Assembly: GCA_918807975.1 (NCBI GenBank)
Contig: OU964925.1
Span: 10,330,798 to 10,394,797, forward strand
From: Aplidium turbinatum
Taxonomy: Eukaryota; Chordata; Ascidiacea; Aplousobranchia; Polyclinidae
Reading direction: 5' to 3'
DNA length: 64,000 bases
Part shown: in pieces, positions 1 to 10,547 of the stretch
How positions within the stretch are numbered: position 1 is the stretch's first letter
Layout: each line of letters opens with the position of its first letter
The notes under the pieces: model-generated
Seen by the model: only the letters and a program-made list of their open reading frames with translations
Told to the model about the DNA's origin: nothing
Database searches by the model: none
Made by a program: the position numbers and the translations under genes

Positions 1-557
1 TAAAGGGTCAATTGAGAGTATTTTTTGCTTCATTTTCTTCACAAGAATTCATTCTACTTTCCCAAACTCATGCTCCAAAGATTTTTGTTGCAACATAAGG
101 CGCTATGGGGATTGTAAGATTGAAAGCGGGATCAAGGAATTCAATCAAAGGTCTTCAATATCTTGAAACAATTCTACTTTGAGTGGATAGAAATAGAAAA
201 CATTGCTAAATTTGAAATCTACGTAAAAGTTTACTCCTAATGGATCCTTTTAACGGACCCTAAGCATTGCAATGTGGCATCTTTTAGAGAATGGGGTGAG
301 AGTGGTATACAACCGCTCAGTTGGAACATTGATTATATGATGTAAATATTACCAAAGGCCTAAACATCCTTCCTCTGGCCAATAATTAAAATAACATAGA
401 ATAGAAAACAAATTTCACTAAAAGTTGATGTTTTTGCTTTTAAATCTGATGGAGTGCCTAATAGGCCTAATTGTTTTGCGCTATTTTAGTCTGGCCCAGG
501 ATTGTCAAGATTCTTGCTTTGTAGGGTATACTAATCCTCAGTTTATTTTCATTTTAG
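1..557. other. Upstream of ZSWIM-like gene; no gene recognised
   Basis: AT-rich sequence with no convincing coding exon. The reading frame of the next gene runs back to an ATG at 425. However, a pyrimidine-rich acceptor ending in TTTTAG at 552-557 gives the same intron phase (1) as every later intron of that gene. Residues 425-557 are therefore probably intron read-through, and the true first exon lies further upstream or outside the window. Confidence 0.5.
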
Positions 558-3204
558 GTGCTGCAGTAGATGTGTTTGCAGATGATGACAAACAATTGCA
601 GGCGATATACTTTCAAACGAAAGACATGCGGGAAACCTTTGCGGCATATCCCGAAATGCTGCTGATTGATGCAACCTACAAACTTAATGACTTGAGAATG
701 CCATTATATGTGATGCTGAATGTTGATGGCTTAGGTCAGAGTGAAATTGTGTGTCTGTGGCTTGTAGCCACTGAAGACAAACTGACCATCAGCAAGCTGT
801 TAACTCAGTTTAAACTCCACAATCCAGCTTGGGATAAAGTGGAGGTTGTAATGGCTGACAAAGACATGGCAGAGCGGGATGCCATGATGAAAATGCTGCC
901 TACTGCAGAAATTTTAATTTGCTATTTTCATACCCTTCGCACTTTTCGTAGAGAAGTTTCCATGGAAAAATTAGGCATTTCTTCAGCCCAAAGGCAGGTA
1001 TCACTGGAAATTTTAGGAAAACTGGCAAATGCCAAAAATGAGTCAGCTTATAATTTACTGTATAACCAATTCGTTGACACAGTCCCAATTGCTGTCACAA
1101 CATATTATAACGATAACTGGCATGCTATTCGACATCAATGGGTGGATGGACTGAGCAACTTGAAAGCTAATTTTTTGAACAGAACTAATAATCGACTGGA
1201 ATCCATCAATGGAAAGTTGAAAAGTGTCATAACAAGATACTCAGGAATGACCATGTTTTTTAAAGATCTGATGGCATGTATCCAATCTCTTTCCACCGAA
1301 CGTGACCACAAAGCGTCAAATGCTTTCCTTAAGGTTCCAATTGATGCGATTTCAAGTGTGGCGGAGAGACAATACCAACAGCTACTGACACCATTTGCAT
1401 ATATTCATGTGCAACAACAATTCAAGTTAGCGGAAAAGGTTGCCATGTCAGAGATTTTGAATGATTCTGCCATAGTAAAATCTCGTGTCCATGGGGAATT
1501 GGCAGTCACAACAACAGCATGTCCTTGTGGATTCACATCATCAATGCTGCTACCTTGTAGGCATGTCTTGGCAGTTAGAAGGCAGCTCCATATGTCAGAG
1601 TACAATCCCAATCTTTGTTCAGAACGGTGGACAATGCAATATTTTCTTAAATCCCATCGCCTGACAAGAAACTCACTGGACAACGGTCCTGCATCCACAT
1701 TACCAGCTGTTGAGATTCTTAACAAGCCTCAAAGAAGATGTGTTTTATCAGAACAGCAAAAGTATCGCCGTGTTCAAGATATTTCCCAGAAGATTGCGTT
1801 AATGATATCTGAACAAGGAATGGATGAATTCCAATACAACCTGGATAATTTACGACAAATTGCAGAGTTCTTGCAGGAAGGAAAGAAATTCCAAGTTGTG
1901 AACTTTTTGGGTCAAACTCAGAAAGGTAGGCCTATATGCTAGCACTATTTACTAAATCAGAAAAACTAGCCTACTTTTTCAAATATCTGAAGAGATATGG
2001 GTTAGTTACTGCAACTTGCGTCGTGATTTTGCAGTCAATTTTTTTTTGAGCAATGATTTTTATGGCGTTGAGCTATCCAATATGTGGGCTAATATGTACT
2101 GCATGCGCAGTTGCGCACTAATTTACGATTATACAAGGTTGCAGATGCTCAGTAATTCTGCTTTTGTGAACAACTGCATGATCCTTTTCAGGCACTGATA
2201 CTGGAAGTGCTGCTGCAACATCTTCCAGCAATGATCCTGGAATTGTATTTCCTACGGTCTCAAACAGTACTTTACAGCACACACCCGGTGACGTCTTGTC
2301 GACCGTTGATACCAGTGCGATTATGATGCAGACACCGTCCAGTTCTATTCAGTCTTTTACAAGTATGTGCTGTTTCTGAAACATTCATTTCTGATTAGTT
2401 GTTTTTTCTTGCATTGCATAATGCATTATGTTTATTAATTTTTTAATAAAAACGTTGAAATAGTGATGTTTTCTACGTTGTAGCCTATATTCGATTCTCG
2501 TTGTGTTTATTAACAGATGATGCAGGATCAATTAAATTTCCACCGAAGATGATGAAACGTGGCAGGCCAAAAGGAGCTGGATTGACAGTCATTGGGTTAC
2601 CACGCAAGAGACAAAAAAAGAGCGGACCAATTTCATTCAGACTGAAGTCGTCTTTTCAGAAAGAAGCAGGTTTGTTGCATTTATGTTTGTGTGACTTCAT
2701 TTTTGTTATAGCCTACGTTAGTTTAAAAAACTACACTTTGACTTCTGTGGGTCTGCCTAGCCGATAGGCTACGTCAAAGCGTACGTAGGCTACATCAAAC
2801 AAAGTCACCCATGGTCATATTTTTCAGCAATACTCAGTTGGTTTGTCGATTCTGAGGTAGTAGAAGAGGTCTTGCGTCCATTCAGCGATCGACTGATCGA
2901 AGAAAATGAAATTGAAACGTTGCCCGAAAGAATTCCAATGAAGTGTTTAGATGAAAACATTGCCATTGCTTCTGTGCGAAGACATTTTTCTTTTGACGGT
3001 TGGACGTTGATGGAGAACCTACTGACCACTTTGCGAAATAAAGGCCGCTGGTTGTGCATCTCCTGTTATTTAGATCTTGATGCAGGCGACAGCATCATGT
3101 GCGACTCGTGTCTGGATTGGCACCATCTGAGATGTCTTGGTAGAACAATGCCGCCAAAAACGAAGTCTTGGTTCTGCAGGAAATGCAACCTTATGGAGAA
3201 GTGA
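558..3204 (+). CDS. ZSWIM1/3-like protein: MULE-transposase fold, SWIM zinc finger, C-terminal PHD-like finger
   Basis: Four exons can be read: 558-1925, 2192-2362, 2517-2669 and 2828-3204. All have GT-AG borders and all junctions are phase 1, so the frame stays open for about 690 residues. Exon 1 carries an RNase-H-like MULE/ZSWIM core (LLIDATYKLNDLRMPLYVML, then VVMADKDMAERDAM and CYFHTLRTFRREV). A SWIM finger follows (CPCG...CRHVLAVRR, near 1520-1585). Exon 3 has an AT-hook-like basic stretch (KRGRPKGAG...VIGLPRKRQKK). Exon 4 ends in a Cys/His-rich PHD-like finger (WLCISCYLDL...CDSC...HHLRC...WFCRKC, 3049-3186). ZSWIM1/3 proteins are thought to derive from a Mutator-like transposase. The same order of ZSWIM core, GRPKG segment and terminal finger is known from multicopy invertebrate genes. 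A DNA-binding nuclear role is inferred. The open four-exon frame suggests a working host gene. The 5' exon was not found. Confidence 0.75.
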
Positions 3205-3362
3205 CATTGAATGTTCAGGTGATACTGCAATCTCGCTTTGTCAATTAAACCAAGGTTATGTAAACCGTGAACTACGAAAAGACTTATTGGCCTTGACGCG
3301 TTATGCTTGAAACTTGTAACATTTGATAAAAATCGTTTCTTCAATGGTCCTCACATAAAACG

Positions 3363-3545
3363 CTAACGATGTGTTCTTGAATGACTAATGAGTCCAATCC
3401 TGGCATTAAAAGTTCTGATGCATTTAGGACATTTAACATTCTTTGGGAGAGTTGGCTGAAAGTCATGGACTAGTACAGGTTTGTAATGTAGTTGCTGCAA
3501 TATACTACGGTCCAACAAGACCTTCAACAGTTCATCAATATTCAA
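3363..3545 (-). pseudogene. LINE C-terminal zinc-finger remnant
   Basis: A 60-residue minus-strand frame ends in a C2H2 finger (CPKCIRTFNARIGLISHSR, then TH). The C..C.R.F..RIGL..H.R.H pattern is a common C-terminal finger of animal non-LTR retrotransposon polyproteins. No reverse transcriptase is adjacent, so this is an isolated 3' fragment. Confidence 0.5.
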
Positions 3546-4601
3546 CTATTTTACTGTTTCCAACTTAACACAATTAGTATACGTATGTTGAACTCTTTCA
3601 TAGCAAATGGTGGTACAGAACTTGAAAATAGCAAGTAAAAGGTAGCTCGAAGCTGCAGTTTTTTTTTTGACTGACTCATCAGGAGCTGTCATCAGAATAA
3701 AACAAACCTAAATGTGGTGAAGTACTTATAGTAGAAGGAAAGAAGAAAAACTGGAGCTTCAAACTATCAGCTACCTTATACTCGCTAAATCCAGATTTGT
3801 TGCATGTGTGTAGTATTTACATTTCTTCACTGTAATCTTAGGCTATGGCATAAATGCTTTGATTTCTTATGGCAAAAAATGGGTGATGAAGATCCATAAG
3901 TTTATAACAGTAAAAAATCAATTGTTTATTGTTGAAAGTGGTTGGCTTCAGTTGAAGATGCCATGAGATCCATTGAAGAGTACGAAGCAAAAGCAGGAAC
4001 GAAGCTTGTTGTTGTTCAGAAACGAGCATACGGTGCCATGTTAATGTTGATTTTTAACATCCTGTCATTGTAATTCACTAGTGTACTAAGTGTTGATATT
4101 CATACTACAATAATAAGCCTTTTCTTTGTTGACAAAGATTCTGAAAAGGTTTCTGCAAAGCACAGTGTTTTCACCAAAGTGGAGGTTAGGCATCATAAAA
4201 GAGGAAACGGTTTACTAACTGCAAAAAATGCTATAAACATATGTAAATGTGTTCTGTTTCATCAACTTTGCATCTCGTTTCTTAAAGACACTCAGTTTTC
4301 AGGTGTAAAAGCTTTGTTGATTCAGAGTAGCCTAGCCTACTTCACTGACCTCTTTTGTATTTTTTCCATCTAGTGTGCCAAATCCATACGCCTATGTGGT
4401 GTTATTGATTGGACCAAGTGACATGTCCAGCGGTAACCAAAGGCAGGGTTTGGGTCACAACCAATCTTTTTGAGACAATTTATTTTTTACCATATTCACG
4501 TAGTAGGCTTGGTGGTTTTCAATGTTACGTACAGTACCGTATATTATTTCTGTAGGCTACTATCATAAGATGAAAATTTAGTTGATTGTAACTCATCTTA
4601 G

Positions 4602-5130
4602 ATGAAGATAATACGATTGTTGCATCGTTGCGGCCAAGGCATTTGCCTCTTGGATGCAACTTACAAGACGTCCAAGTATTCCCTTCCTCTATTTTTTCTT
4701 TGCGTCAGAACGAATGTTGGTTACCAGGTTGTTGCTACGTTTATTATCCAAAATGAACAAGCTTCGGACATAGCAGAAGCACTTTCTGTTGTAAAAGGGT
4801 GGTCAGAAAACTGGAACCCTTCGTTTTTCATGACCGATAAATGTGAGGCGGAAATCAAGGCCATCGAAAGCGTTTTTTCAAGTTAGTGAATTGCATTAAC
4901 ATTTTCGTTGCTTGTGTGCTGTCTCCATTGCTCATGCATTTGTGTCGTCACTGTTAAGTTGCTACTGTACTTTACCACTCAGTGCCCACGACTTCTTGTT
5001 CCGCAGATTGCTACGTGTTACTCTGTGCCTTTCATCGCGAACAAGCCTGGGAAAGGTGGATGAGGAAAAGTGACAATGGCGTTCGCGATGATAAAGCAAT
5101 TGTGCTGACATACTGGACGCAATGAGGAAA
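4602..5130 (+). pseudogene. Decayed MULE-fold (ZSWIM-like) gene fragment
   Basis: The first exon-like block (4602-4880) reads CLLDATYKTSKYSLPLFFL, then TNVGYQVVATFIIQNE and FFMTDKCEAEIKAIESVF, which is the MULE/ZSWIM RNase-H-like core. A second block follows a CCGCAG acceptor at about 5006. It reads VLLCAFHREQAWERWMRK, matching the conserved CxFHREQAWERW block of the same family. The frame then breaks near 5120 (YWTQ followed by a stop), and nothing recognisable follows. It is a different subfamily from the gene at 558-3204, so it is not a simple tandem copy. It is called a pseudogene because the rest of the core, the SWIM finger and any upstream exons are missing. Confidence 0.6.
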
Positions 5131-5880
5131 GCAACTACATAGAACAGACTTGTTTGCAATCAAACCAGGCGACAATGAGCGAATGGCAAACGCGATACCC
5201 CCCTATTCAGGGATAATATGCGTGTCTGTGACCGCAGGGGACCTGGAGCCGAGTTGTTTTGCACGTTGATAGCACCATGCAGTTGCAAGCACAGTAATAG
5301 GCTACTGAGCTCACATTTTGAACAATTCTGTGATCTTCACACCAAGGCTTTTTTTCAGTTGCTAACACGGCCACAAATCGCAGCGCATATGCGTGCTTAG
5401 TGTTAAGTAACAGCCTAGTGGAAAGTGTTGTGGATTGAATTTGCTAGTTCAAATAAGTATATTAATTCCGGTACCCAAAGCCTCAAATGAATTCACGAAT
5501 ATCGCAATTGTTAACAATGGCATATAAATTAGGATGTTAGTGCACACAAAGTAGGGAAAGTATTGCTTGAAGAGTTGATTCCTGGGACAAAAATTGAACA
5601 CTGTAGGCTATGTCGAGCAGAAACTGGTTTAGTGTTTTAAGGTGGTCAAAAATGTAAGCATGCGTCTATTTGCATCCAACAAATAACGAAACTCTAAACT
5701 TCTCAGTTTGGTCGGGAAACAAAAAGGGTTGCGAGGACAAATAGCAGGTCTCATCTAGGCAAGGAGAGGAGGGACACATGGGTGATGATCTGGCCTAACA
5801 GTTACTGTGCTGTGCTCAAAATATGTACAGTTTTTGTTTAACATGTGCGGTATTCACTTTTTGTAAATAGCCTAGCTTTT

Positions 5881-6660
5881 CGGAAATGCAACGAGTCATC
5901 TGGCGCTATTTGCTTGTGTTTGAAGCCCGGTTGCTCGCTTTGTGAAAAAGCTATCAACCTCAACTTTTGCTTGTCAATAGACAGAGATATGTTGTTTAGA
6001 TTAGCGTTTATTAAATGCTGTTATCTTTAAAAATATTTGTGGGATAAATGGTTAAAGTCGGTCAAGTTCAACTCTTTACCTAAGAAATATTTTTAACTTT
6101 TAGAGTCTGGCTGACCTTAATTTGGATAGATGATAGCTTGTGCTTTCCAGCAATGGTTCAATTGTTAAAATCGAAGCAGAAACAAGCAACTTACAACTAA
6201 TTTAATAAAGACATATAATGATCGCAGACCGGGGAGACTTGTATACTTGCTTCGATTCGGAAATGCAACGAGTCATCGGGCGCTATTTGCTTGTGTTTGA
6301 AGCCCGGTTGCTCGCTTTGTGAAAAAGCTATCAACCTCAACTTTTGCTTGTCAATAGACAGAGATATGTTCTTTAGATTAGCGTTTATTAAATGCTGGTA
6401 TCTTTACAAGTATTTTTGGGATAAATGGTTAAAGTCGGTCAAGTTCAACTCTTTACCTAAGAAATATTTTTAACTTTTAGAGTCTGGCTGACCTTCATTT
6501 GGATAAACGATAGCTTGCGCTTTCCAGCAATGGTTTAATTGTAAAAATCGAAGCAGAAACGACAAAGATATATTATTGATTAAATGCTGGTATCTTTAGA
6601 AGTATTCTTCGGATAAATAGTTAAACTTGGTCAAGTTTAACTCTTTTCTAAGGAGATATG
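5881..6660. repeat. Tandem duplication, unit about 377 bp, two copies plus a partial third
   Basis: The block starting CGGAAATGCAACGAGTCATC at 5881 recurs at 6258 with few changes through about 6560, an offset of 377 bp. A shorter third piece (the GATTAAATGCTGGTATCTTT region onward) lies at about 6560-6660. Short open frames inside are artefacts of the duplicated sequence. Confidence 0.8.
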
Positions 6661-7611
6661 TGGTGTTTTTCGGGCCTGTGTTACATAGCTATTAGGTAAA
6701 AGCGGACACTTGCATGCTTTTTTTTGTCATGGTTGACTATTTTCACCCCACTTTTCCACCATTTTATGGTGGATTCCTCCTGTGTGACGTCATCGCCTTT
6801 TTAACCAGGGTGGCGACTTGTATACCAGTTCCAGATCACGCATGAGCGCATATTGATGTCAAACGTAATGCTTGAGTGGTGCTTGTAAGAATAGCCTCTG
6901 AGGCTATTTTTACAATATGTTGTAAGAATAGCCACAGCCTTTTTTTTAACATGATTGGCAGTAAAACGAACGGTTTGGCAGAATTTAAGAAATTTGGTAT
7001 TTTTTGAAAAAGTTAAGAGGATGATCAATAAGCAATATCTAAAGCTGAAATTACACCAATTTAGCCTGATGTGAAATTGTTCAGTTGCATGGTTAGTGTA
7101 GGCATATTTGTAATTCCGTGTTTTTTTTTGTTAAAAGCAAAAACTCACTTGTTTTTGAAAGAAAACATGATAAGTTTAAAAAAAAAATTAGGGTGGCATT
7201 TTTTCTGAACATTTTTGGGGCACGAAATCCAAGATGGCGTCCAAAATGGGGCACAACAATAATTATGCAATATTTTCGCAAGTGTTATAGGCTACAATTA
7301 CAAATAAAATATCTGAATATACGTTTTCTGAGCCAGGAAATCTAATGGAATCATCGAATTTAGGTTTCATATTACATGATATAGGCTACATGTGCCAAAT
7401 TTTAAAATGTTATTCAAAATACCCCCGCGCACCCGAAACGTATATGCTAAGTACGGTACCTACGTAATTTTGTAATTTTACACAAAGGACTGTATTAACT
7501 TAAATGCATGCATTTTCACAAAGAATACGCAACTAGAAAGCCAATGAACTGATATAGGCTAAATACAATGAAACTTGAATTAATGTTCGATCCTTTAAGT
7601 CGTATTACACG
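6661..7611. other. Noncoding, repeat-derived; no gene seen
   Basis: No coding exon is recognised. A piece near 6780-6836 (AGGGTGGCGACTTGTATACC) resembles the right end of the MITE at 22783-23024. The stretch 7118-7260 is an inverted relative of 18185-18330, so both are copies of one unnamed repeat. Confidence 0.5.
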
Positions 7612-7629
7612 CGAAAGATGCGGTCCCAC

Positions 7630-7845
7630 GAATTACCCATAAGTACCCATAAGTCGCGTCGAATTACCCATAAGCCCCATAAGTAGCGTCGAATTACCCA
7701 TAAGCCCCATAAGTCGCGTCGAATTACCCATAAGCCCCATAAGTCGCGTCGAATTACCCATAAGCCCCATAAGTCGCGTCGAATTACCCATAGGCACCAT
7801 AAGTAGCATTGAATTACCTAGAAGTAACGTCGAATTACCCATAAG
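7630..7845. repeat. FB-A1 left-tip minisatellite
   Basis: About seven copies of a roughly 30-bp unit (complement of CTTATGGGTAATTCGACGCG plus ACTTATGGGG). The last unit diverges near 7795-7845. The right-tip block at 9370-9690 has more units, so arm lengths differ by repeat number only. Confidence 0.85.
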
Positions 7846-7894
7846 CCTGTATAGTGTAGAGTGTAGTCTATAGCTGTCTAGAAGCCTAGTAGTC

Positions 7895-7960
7895 GGCTGC
7901 ATAGCCGAGTGGTGAGGAGCACGGGCTGGGCGTTCCAAAATATAGTTCGACACCGCTCAA
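7895..7960 (+). promoter_or_regulatory. Second tRNA-like module in FB-A1 left arm (mirrored near 9260-9330)
   Basis: A-box-like TAGCCGAGTGGTG near 7902 and B-box-like AGTTCGACACC at 7944-7954, with tRNA-like spacing. It faces the opposite way to the module at 8208-8278. The mirror copy lies on the minus strand in the right arm. The B box departs from GGTTCGANTCC, so activity is less certain. Confidence 0.45.
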
Positions 7961-8207
7961 GAGCAGGACACTTGAAGGCATGCCTAAAGGTGGACACAAA
8001 GATTGGCTTCGTTGCCTTCCCGTCCGCTTATGTGTAATCTGCAGTTTGCTGCAGCAGATGGAGTGTTTTGTCCGATAAAACACCTTAACATTGGACAACT
8101 TTCCCTATGAACCAGGTGACTGCAGCATAGCAATCGTTCTCGCACTCAGCTAGAGACTTAATTCTTGCTTTAAACTTGATAATTAAAGAAAAAAAGAATA
8201 ATGGCAA

Positions 8208-8278
8208 GGGTGGGAATCAAACCGGTGTCACCAAATTCAATAGCCTTTGCCTTAACCACTCAGCCACCCAAGCGCTCG
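8208..8278 (-). promoter_or_regulatory. tRNA-like Pol III module in FB-A1 left arm
   Basis: Minus strand: an A box TGGCTGAGTGG (8256-8266) and a B box GGTTTGATTCC (8213-8223) at tRNA spacing, followed by a T run (A run on the plus strand at 8189-8195). The acceptor and anticodon stems do not pair well, so this is a tRNA-derived promoter like a SINE head, not a tRNA gene. It resembles tRNA-Ser/Leu most. Confidence 0.6.
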
Positions 8279-8942
8279 TGAAATCTTCGCTCAATTTGGT
8301 TTATATGGGTAATGTTTCGAGAACGTTCACAATATCATCAGTTTAGTTTGTTTTTATTTCTGACCATCACAACGAAAAAACAATATACGACAAACTTAGC
8401 AGAGGTCTATAAAAGGTAGAAGCGACAAAACGCGGACGTTATAACGTGCACGATACCAAAGCCTGCAGATTACATATACGCTGACATGAGGCGTAAGTAA
8501 TTCCACGTTGCTTATGGGTAATTCGACGCGACTTATGGGGCATTTGGGTAATTCGACGCGACTTATGGGGCTTATGGGTAATTCGACGCGACTTATGGGG
8601 CTTATGGGTAATTCGACTCGCGTCGAATTACCCATAAGTCGCGTCGAATTACCCATAAACAACGTGGAATTACTTACGCTTTCATGTCAGCGTATATGTA
8701 ATCTGCAAGTCGCTGTTGCGACTTGCGATCGTGTCACTTAAACTGATTGTCCTGCTTTGGTATCATGCACGTTATAACGTCCGCGTTTTGTCGCTTCTAC
8801 CTTTTATAGACCTCTGCTAAGTTTGTCGTATATTGTTTTTTCGTTGTGATGGTCAGAAATAAAAACAAACTAAACTGATGATATTGTGAACGTTCTCGAA
8901 ACATTACCCATATAAACCAAATTGAGCGAAGATTTCACGAGC

Positions 8943-9027
8943 GCTTGGGTGGCTGAGTGGTTAAGGCAAAGGCTATTGAATTTGGTGACACCGGTTTGAT
9001 TCCCACCCTTGCCATTATTCTTTTTTT
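8943..9027 (+). promoter_or_regulatory. tRNA-like Pol III module in FB-A1 right arm with T7 terminator
   Basis: Mirror copy of the left-arm module: A box TGGCTGAGTGG at 8950-8960, B box GGTTTGATTCC at 8993-9003, then seven Ts at 9021-9027 where a Pol III terminator would lie. The two modules diverge outward from the palindrome centre. Confidence 0.6.
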
Positions 9028-9714
9028 CTTTAATTATCAAGTTTAAAGCAAGAATTAAGTCTCTAGCTGAGTGCGAGAACGATTGCTATGCTGCAGTCAC
9101 CTGGTTCATAGGGAAAATTGCCCAATGTTAAGGTGTTTTATCGGACAAAACACTCCATCTGCTGCAGCAAACTGCAGATTACACATAAGCGGACGGGAAG
9201 GCAACGAAGCCAATCTTTGTGTCCACCTTTAGGCATGCCTTCAAGTGTCCTGCTCTTGAGCGGTGTCGAACTATATTTTGGAACGCCCAGCCCGTGCTCC
9301 TCACCACTCGGCTATGCAGCCGACTACTAGGCTTCTAGACAGCTATAGACTACACTCTACACTATACAGGCTTATGGGTAATTCGACGTTACTTCTATGT
9401 AATTCAATGCTACTTATGGTGCCTATGGGTAATTCGACGCGACTTATGGGGCTTATGGGTAATTCGACGCGACTTATGGGGCTTATGGGTAATTCGACGC
9501 AACTTATGGGGCTTATGGGTAATTCGACGCGACTTATGGGGCTTATGGGTAATTCGACGCTACTTATGGGGCTTATGGGTAATTCGACGCGACTTATGGG
9601 TACTTATGGGTAATTCGACGCGACTTATGGGTAATTCGACGCGACTTATGGTGCTTATGGGTACTTATGGGTACTTATGGGGCTTATGGGTAATTCGTGG
9701 GACCCCGAAAGATG

Positions 9715-10052
9715 TAAGAAGTCTTAGGCCTTCTGATTTAATGGCAGTTATCGTTAACAACCGACATCTACGGAATTTATAATATTTATTGAATGTCAAA
9801 GAAAGCAAGTCATCTTCAAATTTTCAGTCTTCATTTATCACTGGTTTGATAATTTTGTTTTTACAGCTGAGACCACAGACTTCTGTACATGGAATATTGT
9901 TCTTGTGGCAGCTGCACCTTTCTTCGCATCTACGTTTCCTTCGCATCCAAGTCTTTGGTTCTGCCAGCAAATCTCCCAGTCATATCGGAACCAGTCAGAG
10001 CTTGAAAACCTAGAAGTGCAAAAGCATGTTTTGGTCCCAAGTTGTTATAGGC
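9715..10052. other. Noncoding between FB-A1 and the broken gene
   Basis: No recognisable gene or repeat. Confidence 0.4.
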
Positions 10053-10547
10053 CTATATGTTTCGCACACAAATGTCGCTCTTTAATCTGCCCTTTCCCGT
10101 AAGGAAAGTTTTAGACCCGGGTAAGTGTGGATACATGTAGATGAGCAACAACAAGATATCTGAGTCTGGGGAACTGACAACCAGTTCTGTTACATTGGGA
10201 ACAGTTAGAGCGTGCAGAACAATCAAAGTGTCTACCTCTTCTTGGCTGTGAGTCAGGAGCGAGTCTTGAATATTAACATTGCCTTTGGTTTGTGTTTCCG
10301 ATATCACCAGTAGTTTTTTCCGTCTGTTGTTGGAGCTCTTGCTGTGATGTACAACCTTTTCAGCTAAATACTCAGTCAGTTCTCTTTTGGTGCAGATATC
10401 TGAAAGAAAGTCCTTCAGGGAAATATTCTGGATTAAAGTGTTGTCTTTCACATGGTAATATGTTGACTTTCCCTTGGCCCTCTTTGTCCGCATCTGTTGC
10501 TTTGCTTGAGTGATGTTTCGATGTATCGGTCAAACACCAACCTGGTC
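10053..10547 (-). pseudogene. C-terminal half of a broken multicopy animal gene with PIN/FEN-like nuclease domain
   Basis: Minus strand. It starts at the insertion junction with LVFDRYIETSLKQSN, changes frame, and continues as TKRELTEYLAEKVVHHSK, HSQEEVDTLIVLHALTV, LVVSSPDSDILLLLIYMYP and TFLTGKGRLKSDI. The HxEEADT...SSPDxDxxLLL...FLTGKG pattern marks an uncharacterised protein family that is multicopy in cnidarians, fish and other animals. The acidic EADT and SSPDTD motifs resemble PIN/FEN-type nucleases. Here the Ala of EADT is Val. The N-terminal half of the same protein lies at 16854-17695, separated by a 6.3-kb transposon nest. At least one frameshift near 10490 shows the copy is dead apart from the insertion. 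Confidence 0.65.

Larger units (their letters stand above)
7621..9705. mobile_element. FB-A1: 2,085-bp foldback transposon, Mutator-like (9-bp TSD)
   Basis: The element is an almost complete palindrome centred near 8620. Its tips are CGGTCCCACGAATTACCC and the complement GGGTAATTCGTGGGACCC. Exact 9-bp duplications CGAAAGATG flank it at 7612-7620 and 9706-9714. Each arm has, from the tip inward, a roughly 30-bp minisatellite (TTATGGGTAATTCGACGCGA type), two tRNA-like Pol III modules in opposite orientation, and a module shared with FB-B. The centre (about 8505-8660) repeats the minisatellite as an inverted pair. There is no protein-coding capacity: open frames through the minisatellite only spell repeated MGNSTRLMG peptides. 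The 9-bp TSD with long inverted arms matches Mutator-like foldbacks. Class assignment is inferred because no transposase is present. Confidence 0.88.

Noticed and set aside
425-557. Start codon of the ZSWIM-like gene at 425
   Set aside because: A phase-consistent splice acceptor at 556-557 makes this stretch likely intron.
7630-7845. Regular direct repeats that look CRISPR-like
   Set aside because: Units are contiguous with no unique spacers, and they are inverted at the other tip of a transposon in a eukaryotic genome.
8943-9013. A functional tRNA gene
   Set aside because: A and B boxes are good but the acceptor and anticodon stems do not pair, and the unit is part of a mobile element present in four mirrored copies.
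7633-9613. Open frames encoding repeated MGNSTRLMG peptides in FB-A1 (and in FB-A2)
   Set aside because: They are read-through of the 30-bp minisatellite, are open on both strands because the unit length is a multiple of three, and have no conserved protein context.
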